64,000 nucleotides of DNA from Fodinibacter sp963707895 (GCA_963707895.1 CAVPRS010000011.1:310001-374000), one strand, 5' to 3'; shown: positions 48,227 to 59,267, numbered from the stretch's first letter. Notes: generated by a model not told the origin, from the letters alone. Numbers and translations: made by a program.

Positions 48227-49237
48227 ATGAACATCGGTCTGCGGGACCGGGTGCTGCCCGAGAACCAGCGGCGCACCCTCGACGAGCTGTCCGAGGACCT
48301 GGACCTCAGGTCGGGGGACACCCGGGCCAAACAGTCGGCGTTCTGGACGATGCTGGTGCTCTCGGCGATCATCGCGACGGCGGGCGTGCTCGCCGACTCC
48401 ACGGCCACGGTCATCGGCGCCATGATCATCGCCCCGCTCTCGACGCCGATCATGGGCATCGCGCTGGGCCTGGTGAAGCGCGAGCGGATCCGCGCCGGCC
48501 GGTTCGTGTTCTGGGGAGCGGTCGTCGTCGTGCTGATCGGGGTGATCGCCGCCCTGGTCGTGCCCGACATCGACGTGCACACCAACGACCAGATCACCAG
48601 CCGCACCTCACCCACCGTGGTCGACCTCATCGCGGCGATCGCCACGGGTCTCGCCGGCGCCGTCGGCCTGTCCCGCCGCGACGTCGCGGCCGTGCTGCCC
48701 GGAGTCGCGATCGCCATCTCGCTCGTGCCCCCGCTCGCCGTGGTGGGGATCTGCCTGGGCGAGGGCGCGGTGCCGCTCGCGCTCGGCGCCCTGGTGCTGT
48801 TCGTCTCCAACCTCGTGTCGATGGTCATCGCCGGCACCGTGCTCTTCGCGGCCCTCGGGTACTCGGCCGAGGCCGACCAGGAGGCGCATCGTGTCGGAGC
48901 CGAGCGAAAGTCCTACATCACTCTCGTCGCCCTCCTCCTCGCCGTGCTGGTGCCCCTCGCCCTGAACACCGCACTCGTCCTCCTGCTGCACACGTGGACG
49001 GGCCGGGTCCAGGACGTCGCCGAGGCCTGGCTCTCCGAGGTCCCACGGTCCGAGGTGACGGACGTGACGTTCGCGTCGAGCTCCTTCCGCATCGAGGTGC
49101 GGGTGCCTCCCGACGACCTGCCCGCCACCGACGACCTACTGCGTGCGCTCGACGGCCAGGTCCCCGACGGGATCTCGATCGTCGTCGACACGACCTACGG
49201 CGAAGAGGTGGATGCCGGCACGACCGGTTCGCTCTGA
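48227..49237 (+). CDS. DUF389 (TIGR00341-like) membrane protein
   Basis: A 336-residue membrane protein with about six helices. It matches DUF389: LSEDLDLRSGDTRAKQSAFWTMLVLSAIIATAGVL, ATVIGAMIIAPLSTPIMGIALGLV, LSRRDVAAVLPGVAIAISLVPPLAVVGI and a C-terminal soluble domain. Its role is unknown; similar proteins have been described as poorly characterised transporter-like proteins. The ATG at 48227 is taken as start because CATACT lies just before it; an upstream GTG at 48116 would add 37 Gly/Pro-rich residues encoded by the tandem repeat. Confidence 0.88.
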   Translation: MNIGLRDRVLPENQRRTLDELSEDLDLRSGDTRAKQSAFWTMLVLSAIIATAGVLADSTATVIGAMIIAPLSTPIMGIALGLVKRERIRAGRFVFWGAVVVVLIGVIAALVVPDIDVHTNDQITSRTSPTVVDLIAAIATGLAGAVGLSRRDVAAVLPGVAIAISLVPPLAVVGICLGEGAVPLALGALVLFVSNLVSMVIAGTVLFAALGYSAEADQEAHRVGAERKSYITLVALLLAVLVPLALNTALVLLLHTWTGRVQDVAEAWLSEVPRSEVTDVTFASSSFRIEVRVPPDDLPATDDLLRALDGQVPDGISIVVDTTYGEEVDAGTTGSL

Positions 49238-49345
49238 GCGTCCCGCGGAATCCTCCCGGCAGGTCGGGACACCGGGCCCTGTCGGCCGGGACGCCGGTGC
49301 CGCGAGCGTTGGTGCTCCACACACCGACACGAAGGACGCACCACC

Positions 49346-50068
49346 ATGAACAGCACCATCACCACCGCCGGGTCGACCACCCGACCGCTCGACGCGACGA
49401 CGGACCCGGCCCCAGCCCCGGCCTCGCGCCGCCGGCTCTGGGCCTGGTCCGGAGTCGGGGCTGGCCTGGCGGGCATCGTCTCGATCGGCGCCTCGATGCA
49501 GGTCGACGCCGTCTACGCCCCCGGCGTCGAAGGCGACCCCACAGCGATCGTGGCCCGGCTCGCCGACGAGACCTCCGCGATCCTCGCCTTCCACACGGCG
49601 ACGCTCGTGGGCATGGCCCTCCTCGTGGTCTTCGCCGCGGGGCTGCGGCGCCGGCTGGCGGGCCAGCTCCCGTCGCGCAGCCTCCTCCCGGACGTCGCCG
49701 CGGCCGGCCTCGGCCTGGTCGCCGTCGCCCAGCTGATGGGCTCCGGGCTCACCACGGAGTTCGTCTTCGGGGTCAGCGACCCCGATGCCGCCGTGGTCCC
49801 CGAGGCCGCGGTCTTCTTCGGCCACTGGGTCGGCACCATCCCGTGGCTGTGGGTCGGCGCCGGACTCGCCGGTGTCGCGGTGGCCGTCGCGGCCCTGCGG
49901 CACGGCGCGACGGCGCGCTGGGTCGGTTGGGTCGGTGCCGTGCTCGGCGGCGTGACCCTCGTCCTCGGACTCTCGCCCCTGCAGTACATGGCCGGCATGA
50001 CCGGGCCGATCTGGCTGCTGATCACGGCGATCGGCCTCGCGCTGGGCGACCGTGCGCGGCGCGCCTAA
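49346..50068 (+). CDS. Five-helix membrane protein of unknown function
   Basis: A 240-residue protein with about five hydrophobic helices (for example SGVGAGLAGIVSIGASMQV, HTATLVGMALLVVFAAGL, LPWLWVGAGLAG-like IPWLWVGAGLAGVAVAVAAL). The first 27 residues are Thr/Ala/Pro-rich. The hydrophobic pattern resembles DUF4386-type proteins, without a clear diagnostic motif. The ATG 49346 follows GAAGGAC. It lies between the DUF389 gene and the sensor kinase gene on the same strand; whether it is linked to the two-component system is unknown. Confidence 0.65.
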   Translation: MNSTITTAGSTTRPLDATTDPAPAPASRRRLWAWSGVGAGLAGIVSIGASMQVDAVYAPGVEGDPTAIVARLADETSAILAFHTATLVGMALLVVFAAGLRRRLAGQLPSRSLLPDVAAAGLGLVAVAQLMGSGLTTEFVFGVSDPDAAVVPEAAVFFGHWVGTIPWLWVGAGLAGVAVAVAALRHGATARWVGWVGAVLGGVTLVLGLSPLQYMAGMTGPIWLLITAIGLALGDRARRA

Positions 50069-50120
50069 GCGGCTCGACCACGCCTCCGGCAACGGGCGGA
50101 CGACCACCGTGTCGCACCCC

Positions 50121-50126
50121 TATAGT
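50121..50126 (+). promoter_or_regulatory. -10 hexamer TATAGT for the sensor kinase gene
   Basis: TATAGT lies 9 bases before the ATG at 50136; a clear -10 box in a GC-rich setting. Confidence 0.6.
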
Positions 50127-50135
50127 GCGGTCACC

Positions 50136-52088
50136 ATGGACCGCACCCACGCGCCGGGAGCGCAGGGAATGCCCCGGGTGGCCACGGCGATCGCCGTGGC
50201 CGCCTGGGGCACTGCCGTGCTCGCGGTCGTGCTCACCCTGGCCGCGCGCCCTCCTGTCGACGAGGCCCTGTGGTTCCTCGCCGTCGACGTCACCGTGGCC
50301 TGCGTCTACGGCACTGTCGCGGCCGTCATCCTCGCCAGGCGCCGGCACCCGGTGCCCTGGATCCTCGCCGTGGCGGCGATCGGAGGCGGACTGTCCGCGC
50401 TCGGTTTCGCCTGGCGGGCGTACGAGGTCGACCACCCCGGCCTGCCGGCCGTCGACCTGGTCGGCACCCTGCAGGGGCTGGCCTGGGTGCCGGGCACGCT
50501 CGCCCTGTTCCTCGTCGTGCCCTGGCTCGTTCGTGACCACCCGCTCGGCCGGGCCGTGTGGGGCGTCATCGGCGGCACCGTGCTGATCGTCGCCCTCGTG
50601 GTCTGCCAGCTCCTCGGTGTCGACGCCGCCTTCACCCCGCTCGTCACCGCCGTGGTCGTCCTCGGCTTGGTCAGCGCGGCGGCGGTCGAGCACCGCCATC
50701 GGCACGGCCCGCCAGCAGAGCGCAACGGCCTGGGCTGGCTGGCGCTCGGCACCGCCGTGCTGGCCCTGTCGTTCGTGCCCCTGGCGCTGCCGTGGGGCCT
50801 GGTCACCCTGCCGGTGTGGCTCACCCCGGTGCTGCACCTGGCGTCGCAGGCGGTCTACCCGGCAGCGGTGCTCGTCGCCGTCCTGCGGGGCCGGATGTGG
50901 GGGCTGCAGCTCGCGGTGAGCCGCACCGTGCTCGCCGGCCTGATGACGGTCACCCTCACGACGACCTACGTCGTGGTCACCTGGCTCGTGACGCGGGTCG
51001 TGCCCGGGTCGGAGCTCGCACAGCTCGTCGGGGCGGCCGCCGTGGCCGTGTCCTTCCAGCCCTTCCGGCTGTGGCTCGAGCGTCGGGTTCACCGCCTGGT
51101 TCACGGCAGGGCGGCCACCCCCGACCACGTCGTACGGCGGCTCGGCAGCCACCTCAGCCTCGAGGGCTCCGCGGACGCGCTGCTCGGCGGCCTCGCCGAG
51201 GACGTCGGCACGGCGATGCGGCTGGAGTCGGTCAGCCTCGTCACGCCGGGCCACGACGACGTCGTCTGGGGGATGCCGTCCGGCGCCCCCGTCGCCGTCC
51301 CCCTCCGCCACCGCGGCGAGGAGGTCGGGACGATGCTCGTCACCCTCCCCGGCGGCGAGGCGCTGGGTGCGCCGGGGCATCGGACGCTCGGCGACCTGGC
51401 CAACGTCGTCGCCACTGCCGTGGCAGTGACCCGCGCCGCACGGGAGGTCGAGGAGGCGCGGCAGCGCCTGGCCAGCGCCCGGCTGGCCGAGCGACGCGTC
51501 ATCCGCCGCGAGATCCATGACGGACTGGGACCCTCGCTCGCCGGGCTCCGGCTGGGCCTGCGCGGGGCCCGCAACCTCCTCGACACCGACCCGGCGGCCG
51601 CTGCCGAGCTGCTCGCGACCCTCCAGGACGAGCTCGACCAGCGCGTCGCGGACGTGCGGACGCTGTCGCACCACCTGCTCCCGCCGGTGCTCGACGAGCT
51701 CGGGCTGGGCGCGGCGCTGCAGGAGCTCGCCGCGCGCCACGCGGAGGACGGCCTCACCGTGCACCTCGACCTGCACACCGAGGAGGTCGCCGACCCCCGG
51801 GTCGCCGCGGCGGCCTACGGCATCATCGGCGAGGCACTGGTCAACGTGGCCCGGCACAGCGGGGCGAGCGAGTGCACCGTCCGCACGACCACCGCGAACG
51901 GCTCGCTCGAGGTCATGGTGTCCGACCCGGGTCGGGGCATCACGGCCGACGCCCGCGCGGGTGTCGGGAGCAGGTCGATGCGGGAGCGGGCCGAGGAGCA
52001 GGGCGGCCGGTTCGAGATCCACTCCGCGCCCGGCTCGGGAACGACGGTGCAGGCCGTGCTGCCGCTCGAGGTGGTGAGCCGTGCCTGA
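50136..52088 (+). CDS. Sensor histidine kinase (NarL-family partner)
   Basis: A 650-residue membrane histidine kinase. About eight helices occupy residues 1-320, then a GAF-like region with LSLEGSADALLGGLAEDVG, a coiled helix, the HisKA_3 box ERRVIRREIHDGLGPSLAGLRLGLRGA with phospho-acceptor His461, and the HATPase block YGIIGEALVNVARHSGA and MVSDPGRGITADARAGVGSRSMRERAEEQGG. The signal is unknown; it presumably senses an envelope change. The start was placed at ATG 50136 for the TATAGT box upstream. It overlaps the response-regulator gene by 8 bases. Confidence 0.9.
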   Translation: MDRTHAPGAQGMPRVATAIAVAAWGTAVLAVVLTLAARPPVDEALWFLAVDVTVACVYGTVAAVILARRRHPVPWILAVAAIGGGLSALGFAWRAYEVDHPGLPAVDLVGTLQGLAWVPGTLALFLVVPWLVRDHPLGRAVWGVIGGTVLIVALVVCQLLGVDAAFTPLVTAVVVLGLVSAAAVEHRHRHGPPAERNGLGWLALGTAVLALSFVPLALPWGLVTLPVWLTPVLHLASQAVYPAAVLVAVLRGRMWGLQLAVSRTVLAGLMTVTLTTTYVVVTWLVTRVVPGSELAQLVGAAAVAVSFQPFRLWLERRVHRLVHGRAATPDHVVRRLGSHLSLEGSADALLGGLAEDVGTAMRLESVSLVTPGHDDVVWGMPSGAPVAVPLRHRGEEVGTMLVTLPGGEALGAPGHRTLGDLANVVATAVAVTRAAREVEEARQRLASARLAERRVIRREIHDGLGPSLAGLRLGLRGARNLLDTDPAAAAELLATLQDELDQRVADVRTLSHHLLPPVLDELGLGAALQELAARHAEDGLTVHLDLHTEEVADPRVAAAAYGIIGEALVNVARHSGASECTVRTTTANGSLEVMVSDPGRGITADARAGVGSRSMRERAEEQGGRFEIHSAPGSGTTVQAVLPLEVVSRA

Positions 52089-52728
52089 GCCGATCCGGGT
52101 CGCGATCGTCGACGACCACCCGGTCTTCCGGCTCGGGATGGCGGGCCTGCTCGGCTCGCTCGACGGCATCGACGTGGTCGCCCAGGCCGCCGACGCCGCC
52201 CAGGCACTGGCGATCGCTCCGGGCACGGTCGACGTCGTGCTCATGGACCTGCACCTCGGCGAGGACTCCGGCATCGAGACCACCCGTGACCTCGTGCAGC
52301 GCGACCCGCACGTCCGGGTGCTCGTCGTCACCATGCGCGAGGACGACGAGTCCGTGGTCGCGTGCATGCGGGTGGGGGCTCGCGGCTACCTGCTCAAGGG
52401 CGCCTCACCCGAGGAGGTCGAGCGGGCCGTTCGGGCCGTCGCCAACGGCGAGGTCATCCTCGGTCCGGCGGTCGCCGCGCGGGCCGTGGCGGCCCTCACG
52501 TCCGGCCGCACCTCGGCCCGGGTCCCGTTCCCGGAGCTGACCGACCGGGAGCGCGAGGTGCTCGACCTCGTGGCCCGCGGCTACGACAACCTGACCATCG
52601 CCCGCCGGATGGTGCTCAGCCCGAAGACCGTGCGCAACCACGTCTCGAACGTGCTGACCAAGCTCGGTGTGCCGGACCGTTCGGCGGCGATCGTGCGCGC
52701 CCGCGAGGGGGGCCTGGGCGTCGACTGA
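52081..52728 (+). CDS. LuxR/NarL-family response regulator
   Basis: A 215-residue regulator. The receiver has VAIVDDHPVFRLGM (acidic pair), the phospho-acceptor Asp56 in VVLMDLHLGEDSG and the lysine in RGYLLKGASPEE. The C-terminal GerE helix-turn-helix reads LTDREREVLDLVARGYDNLTIARRMVLSPKTVRNHVSNVLTKLGV. It starts with GTG at 52081 inside the last codons of the kinase gene, so the two are produced together. Confidence 0.94.
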   Translation: MPEPIRVAIVDDHPVFRLGMAGLLGSLDGIDVVAQAADAAQALAIAPGTVDVVLMDLHLGEDSGIETTRDLVQRDPHVRVLVVTMREDDESVVACMRVGARGYLLKGASPEEVERAVRAVANGEVILGPAVAARAVAALTSGRTSARVPFPELTDREREVLDLVARGYDNLTIARRMVLSPKTVRNHVSNVLTKLGVPDRSAAIVRAREGGLGVD

Positions 52729-52838
52729 CGCGTTGGGCAGACCCTCCTCGGCCGCGCCCGCCATGGCCGGCGCCGGCGTGGGTATCTGCGCCCGAATGAC
52801 GCGCTCCTTACCTGCACAAGCCCGTAGGAGGAAGCCCC

Positions 52839-54014
52839 ATGTCGCTGACCATCGAGAGCCCCGCAGCGGTGACCCCGCCGGTGACCGCACCCCTGGCCGC
52901 CCGCCCCCGGCCACTCGCCCCAGGCGTCGCGCCTACGCCGCGGCTCGAGCTCAGCGTCGGTACTGCCGTGGAGCGCTACCTCGCGCTGGCGTCCGCCCTG
53001 CCGGGCACTGCCATCCACTACGCGGTCAAGGCCAACCCGCACCCGGTGCTCCTGCGCGCGCTGGCCCAGTCCGGTTGCCGGTTCGACGTGGCCAGCCCCG
53101 CCGAGGTCCGCGCCGCGCTCGACGCGGGCGCACCGGCATCCCACCTCGTGCACTCCAACCCGGTGGCTCGTCGCGACCACCTGGCCGAGGCGTACGCGCT
53201 CGGCGTGCGGCTGTTCGTCGTCGACTCCGCCGGCGAGGTCGCCAAGCTCGTGGATGCCGCGCCCGGCGCCGCCGTGCTCGTGCGGATCGTCACGAGCGGT
53301 TCGGGGTCGGACTGGCCGCTGTCCCGCAAGTACGGCTGCACGGTCGACGAGGCGGTGGAGCTGCTCGTCGCGGCCGGACGCGAGGGTCTGGACCCCGCCG
53401 GTGTCTCCTTCCACGTCGGCTCGCAGCAACGCGATCCGCAGGCTTGGGGCGCCCCGATCGCCTCTGCAGCACGGGTTTTCGCCGCGGTCCGCGCGGCGGG
53501 GTTCCGCCCGTGGCTGCTCGATCTCGGCGGCGGGTTCCCCGCGCGGCTCGACGGCGAGCCGCTGCCGATCGCCGACTACGGCCGGTCCATCGACGCCCAC
53601 CTGGAGGCCGCGTTCGGCGCCGACCGCCCCCGCACGATCGTGGAGCCCGGCCGCGGCGTCGTCGGGGATGCCGGCACGGTGGTCACGAGCGTCGTGGGGG
53701 TCATCGACCGCGGGGGTACCCGGTGGGTGTTCATCGACGCGGGCGTCTTCAGCGGGCTGGTCGAGACGCTCGACGAGGCGATCCGCTACCGGCTCGAGAC
53801 GCCCGGCGTCACGGGTGCGACCGGGCCGTGCGTGCTCGCGGGTCCGACCTGCGACAGCGTCGACGTGCTCTACGAGACCACGCCGGTGCGGCTGCCGCTG
53901 GCCCTCGCCGAGGGCGACGAGCTGCGCATCCATGCGGCCGGTGCCTACTCGACGTGCTACTCCACGGTCGGCTTCAACGGCTTCGACCCGCTGCCCACCG
54001 TCGTCATCCGCTGA
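52839..54014 (+). CDS. Type III PLP-dependent decarboxylase (ornithine/lysine type)
   Basis: A 391-residue fold-type III decarboxylase of the ornithine/diaminopimelate group. The PLP lysine is in HYAVKANPHPVLLRAL; SFHVGSQQRDP and LDLGGGFPARLDG lie near the phosphate site; FIDAGVFSGLVETLDEAIRY and CVLAGPTCDSVDVLYET carry the active-site cysteine and aspartate of the dimer partner. The sequence resembles ornithine decarboxylases more than diaminopimelate decarboxylases, giving putrescine or cadaverine. That choice is not certain. The ATG at 52839 has a good AGGAGG upstream. The gene is probably its own unit. Confidence 0.85.
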   Translation: MSLTIESPAAVTPPVTAPLAARPRPLAPGVAPTPRLELSVGTAVERYLALASALPGTAIHYAVKANPHPVLLRALAQSGCRFDVASPAEVRAALDAGAPASHLVHSNPVARRDHLAEAYALGVRLFVVDSAGEVAKLVDAAPGAAVLVRIVTSGSGSDWPLSRKYGCTVDEAVELLVAAGREGLDPAGVSFHVGSQQRDPQAWGAPIASAARVFAAVRAAGFRPWLLDLGGGFPARLDGEPLPIADYGRSIDAHLEAAFGADRPRTIVEPGRGVVGDAGTVVTSVVGVIDRGGTRWVFIDAGVFSGLVETLDEAIRYRLETPGVTGATGPCVLAGPTCDSVDVLYETTPVRLPLALAEGDELRIHAAGAYSTCYSTVGFNGFDPLPTVVIR

Positions 54015-54046
54015 GCTGCCCGCCGACCGCCCACCCGCCGCCCCGC

Positions 54047-54713
54047 TCAGGCGCGGTCGAGGTGGGTGCAGACGCACACCTTGTTGCCGTCGGGGTCGGC
54101 GAGCACCGTGAACGACGGTGCCTCGGAGTCGTCGACGACCGTGCCGCCGGCCGCCACCGCGGCGTCGATGCGCACCTGCGCCACCTCCGGCGCCACCCAG
54201 AGGTCGAGGTGCCAGCGCTGGCGCGGGGCCTCGTGGGGCTCGGTGCCCTGGAACCAGATCGAGGGCAGCTGGCCGGTGCGGTCGAAGACGGTGTCGGCGA
54301 CGACGGCGCCCGGCGTCGCCGGTGAGCACCGCGGCCCAGAACGGCCCGAGCCGGGCGTCGAAGGCGGTGTCGAGGCCGAGCTCGACCTGCATGACCTCGC
54401 CGGGCACCGCGACGACGGAGTGACGACGGGCCACCTCGCTGAGCGCGCGGGCGAGCGTGACGTCATCCGCGGTGACCCAGATACCGCCACTGCCGGCGTC
54501 GGTCGAGACCCGCAGGTCGACGTGTGGACCGGTCAGGCCGGCCTCCAGGTGCTCACCGAGACTCCTCTCGGATGCCGCGTGCACGGCATCCGAGAGGAAC
54601 GCGGCGCCGGACACGGGGTCGGCCGCACGGAAGCGCCCGTGGAGGCGCTGGGCGAGCTTGCGCCAGTCGGCGAGCCCGGCGTCGACGATGGCCGCGGTGG
54701 TGAGCTTCTCCAT
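54047..54713 (-). CDS. Pterin-carbinolamine-dehydratase-like / VOC two-domain protein (frame broken)
   Basis: About 221 residues after dropping one base. The N-terminal 110 residues resemble the 4a-hydroxytetrahydrobiopterin dehydratase fold (DWRKLAQRLHGRF, SGAAFLSDAVHAASERS, HVDLRVSTDAGSGGIWVTADDVTLARALSEVARRHSV). The C-terminal half is a VOC domain (WFQGTEPHEAPRQRWHLDLWV, SFTVLADPDGNKVCVCTHLD). They are in different frames: removing one C of the CCC at 54309-54311 joins LTGDAGAVVADTVFD. Such fusions occur in actinobacteria as proteins of unknown function. The catalytic histidines of a true dehydratase were not all located, so an enzymatic role is unproven. Confidence 0.75.
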
Positions 54714-54867
54714 CCACCGCACCCTGCCAGCGCCCACCGACACCGAGAAAGCTGGATGACGGGGGCCGGGCGCCGAACTCGGGAACACGCGGGCCTCGAC
54801 CAGAGTTGAGCGAGGTGAACGCAAGTTTCGAGCGGCTGGCTTGCTCACGGCATCCCGGTCGGTCTAC

Positions 54868-54888
54868 CTTGAGTCCCAAGCACTCAAC
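54868..54888 (+). promoter_or_regulatory. HAIR operator of dnaK (HspR site)
   Basis: CTTGAGT-N7-ACTCAAC matches the HspR-associated inverted repeat. It starts 51 bases before the dnaK ATG. TTGCTC at 54841 and TACCTT at 54865 could be the -35 and -10 boxes, with the operator overlapping the latter. Confidence 0.92.
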
Positions 54889-54918
54889 CCCAGCGTCAAC
54901 GCAAGGAGAACAGCCACC

Positions 54919-56816
<1,898 letters not shown>

Positions 56817-56820
<4 letters not shown>

Positions 56821-57473
56821 CCGACACCCCCACCGGTGAGCCGGTCGGCGGCGGGCCGGGGACCCCCGACCCCGACGACGCGATCAACACCGAGTCCGTC
56901 AACGATGGGGAGGAGGTGGCCCCGGGGCAGCCCGGGACCACCTCCGCCGGGGCGGCGTCCCCGGATGCCGGCGTTCCGGCATCCGCCGACCGTCCTGCCG
57001 GAAATGACGCGGATGCCGCTGTGCCGCACCCCGACACGGCCCTCGCCGCCGAGCGCCTCGGTGACCTGCAGCGGCTCCAGGCCGAGTACGTCAACTACAA
57101 GCGCCGGGTCGACCGCGACCGGGCGCTGGTGCAGGAGCGCGCCGTGCGCGACGTGCTCGAGTCGGTGCTCCCGGTGCTCGACGACATCCAGGCCGCTCGT
57201 GACCACGGCGACCTCGTCGAGGGGCCGTTCGCCGCCATCGCCGACAAGCTGGAGTCGACCCTCGGCAAGTACGGCCTGGTGCGCTTCGGCGCCAAGGGCG
57301 AGGTGTTCGACCCGATGCAGCACGAGGCCCTGATGCACGCACCGTGGCCGGCCGACGACGAGCTGCCGACCGACGCGACGGCCACGACCGTCGTCACCGT
57401 GCTCCAGCCGGGCTACCGTGCCGGTGAGCAGGTCCTTCGGCCGGCCCGCGTCGCGGTCGCCGACCCCGAGTGA
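56817..57473 (+). CDS. grpE: Nucleotide exchange factor GrpE
   Basis: A 218-residue GrpE that releases ADP from DnaK. The first 80 residues are acidic and disordered with few conserved positions; then comes the long coiled-coil helix (ERLGDLQRLQAEYVNYKRRVDRDRALVQ) and the four-helix and beta parts with LVRFGAKGEVFDPMQHEALMHA and TVVTVLQPGYRAGEQVLRPARVAV. The GTG at 56817 overlaps the dnaK stop by four bases (GTGA), so expression is coupled. Confidence 0.95.
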
Positions 57474-57519
57474 CCAGCCCGCACCCCGAGTAGCACCCAG
57501 GCACCGAGAGGAGGCGCCG

Positions 57520-58566
57520 ATGGCCAGCCAGGACTGGTTCGAGAAGGACTTCTACGCGATCCTCGGCGTCCCCCAGGACTCCGACCAGGGCGCCATCAAG
57601 AAGGCCTACCGCAAGCTCGCACGCAAGCACCACCCCGACCAGAACGCCGGGGATGCCGCGGCCGAGCAGCGCTTCAAGGACATCGGTGAGGCGAATGCCG
57701 TTCTCTCCGACCCAAAGCAGCGTGAGGAGTACGACGCCATCCGGCAGATGGCGCACGGCGGTGCCCGCTTCCGCGCCGGTGGCCCGGGTGGCAACGGGGG
57801 CTTCGAGGACGTCTTCTCCGCCTTCGGCGGCGCGGGCGGCCAGCGGGTGCGCTTCAACACCGGCGGCCAGGGCGGTGCCGGGTATGCCGGACAGCCCGAC
57901 CTCGACGACCTGCTCGCGCAGATGTTCGGGGGAGCCGCCGCCGGCGCGGGCGGGGCTCGTGGCGCGCGCGCCGGCGCCGACCCGTTCTCCGGGTTCAGCG
58001 CGCCGCGCGGCCCGCGGCCAGGCGCCGACGTGCAGGCACGGACGACGCTGAGCTTCCGCGACGCCGTCGAGGGGGCCACGGTCACCCTGCAGACGGCCGA
58101 GGGTCGCCGGATCACGACCAAGGTGCCCGCGGGCGTCAAGGACGGGCAGAAGATCCGGCTGCGCGGCAAGGGCGCCGAGGGCGACCCCGGCGCGCCGAAG
58201 GGCGACCTGATCCTCACCGTCGCCGTCGACAAGCACCCGGTGTTCGGCCGCGACGGCGACAACCTCACCGTCGAGCTGCCGGTCACCTTCGCCGAGGCCG
58301 CCCTCGGCGCGACCGTGTCCGTCCCGACCCTCGACGGCACCCCGGTGCGCGTCAAGGTCGCCCCGGGCACGCCGAGCGGTCGGGTGCTGCGGGTCAAGGG
58401 GCGCGGCGTCACAGGGCGCCACGGCACCGGTGACCTGCTCGCCAAGGTCAACGTCGTGGTGCCGCAGCGGCTCACCGACGCGGCGCGCGACGCCGTCGAG
58501 GCGCTGCGGGCCGAGGAGGCCGAGGTCGACCCGCGGGCCGGGCTGTTCGAGCAGGCCGGGAGCTGA
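57520..58566 (+). CDS. dnaJ: J-domain co-chaperone, DnaJ without zinc finger
   Basis: A 348-residue J-protein: J domain residues 9-75 with the HPD motif (residues 38-40) in KLARKHHPDQNAG, a Gly/Phe-rich linker of about 100 residues, then two C-terminal substrate-binding domains (RTTLSFRDAVEGATVTL, KVPAGVKDGQKIRLRGKG, LPVTFAEAALGATVSVPT). The CxxCxGxG zinc repeats of class A DnaJ are absent, so this is a class B (CbpA/DnaJ2-like) protein encoded in the dnaK operon. The ATG at 57520 has GAGAGGAGG just upstream. Confidence 0.95.
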   Translation: MASQDWFEKDFYAILGVPQDSDQGAIKKAYRKLARKHHPDQNAGDAAAEQRFKDIGEANAVLSDPKQREEYDAIRQMAHGGARFRAGGPGGNGGFEDVFSAFGGAGGQRVRFNTGGQGGAGYAGQPDLDDLLAQMFGGAAAGAGGARGARAGADPFSGFSAPRGPRPGADVQARTTLSFRDAVEGATVTLQTAEGRRITTKVPAGVKDGQKIRLRGKGAEGDPGAPKGDLILTVAVDKHPVFGRDGDNLTVELPVTFAEAALGATVSVPTLDGTPVRVKVAPGTPSGRVLRVKGRGVTGRHGTGDLLAKVNVVVPQRLTDAARDAVEALRAEEAEVDPRAGLFEQAGS

Positions 58567-58571
58567 GCCAC

Positions 58572-59024
58572 GTGACGACCCTGGGCTTCGCCTTCGGCCC
58601 TGACGACGACACCCCGGTCTTCGTCATCTCGGTCGCCGCCGAGCTGGCGGGCATGCACGCCCAGACCCTGCGCCAGTACGACCGGCTCGGCCTGGTCACC
58701 CCCTCGCGGACCCGCGGCGGCGGACGGCGCTACTCCCAGCGCGACGTCGCCCTGCTCCGAGAGGTACAGCGGCTCTCGCAGGAGGAAGGCGTCTCGCTGC
58801 CCGGCATCGCTCGAATCCTCGAGCTCGAGAACCAGGTGACGGCGCTGCGCGCGCGGGTCGTCGAGCTGGGTGCCGAGCTCGACGCAGTGCGGGCCAGCAC
58901 CGGACGGGGCACCCGGGTCTTCTCGGTGTCACCGAGCGGCGACGTGTATGCCGCCCGGCTCGGCGAGCGCCCCCGGCACGACCGATCCCAGGCGCTCGTC
59001 GTCTGGCGCCCCCACCACGGCTGA
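58572..59024 (+). CDS. hspR: Heat-shock repressor HspR
   Basis: A 150-residue MerR-type repressor. The helix-turn-helix and wing read FVISVAAELAGMHAQTLRQYDRLGLVTPSRTRGGGRRYSQRDVALLREVQRLSQEEGVSLPGI. It binds HAIR sequences (54868-54888 and 62258-62278 here) and represses dnaK and clpB; in Streptomyces DnaK is its co-repressor. The gene begins with GTG at 58572, five bases after dnaJ. A 54-bp palindrome follows it. Confidence 0.95.
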   Translation: MTTLGFAFGPDDDTPVFVISVAAELAGMHAQTLRQYDRLGLVTPSRTRGGGRRYSQRDVALLREVQRLSQEEGVSLPGIARILELENQVTALRARVVELGAELDAVRASTGRGTRVFSVSPSGDVYAARLGERPRHDRSQALVVWRPHHG

Positions 59025-59030
59025 CCGTCA

Positions 59031-59084
59031 CGCGGGAGTTCGGACGCCACGCAGCAATTGCTGCGCGGCATCCGAACTCCCGCG
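59031..59084 (+). terminator. 54-bp near-perfect palindrome after the dnaK operon
   Basis: Two 27-base arms meet with no loop: CGCGGGAGTTCGGA...GCAGCAA then TTGCTGC...TCCGAACTCCCGCG, with only two mismatches. It starts 7 bases after the hspR stop and is a strong candidate to end the operon, yet the arm is longer than an ordinary terminator needs. Confidence 0.7.
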
Positions 59085-59254
59085 TCGTCCGTCAGTGGGT
59101 CGAGAGCCGAGCGCGCGGCGTCGGGTCAGGGCACGGGCGGGGTTCCGGGTCGAGGACGAAGCAGCCATGGACCATCGTGGGCAGGCGAACGGCTCCGATG
59201 GGGGTTCCGGAACCGGGCCGAAGGTAGCGGACCGGATCTGCCCTGATTCGGTCC

Positions 59255-59260
59255 TAGCGT
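59255..59260 (+). promoter_or_regulatory. -10-like hexamer TAGCGT for the second VOC gene
   Basis: TAGCGT lies 7 bases before the ATG at 59268. Confidence 0.45.
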
Positions 59261-59267
59261 GGTCGAC

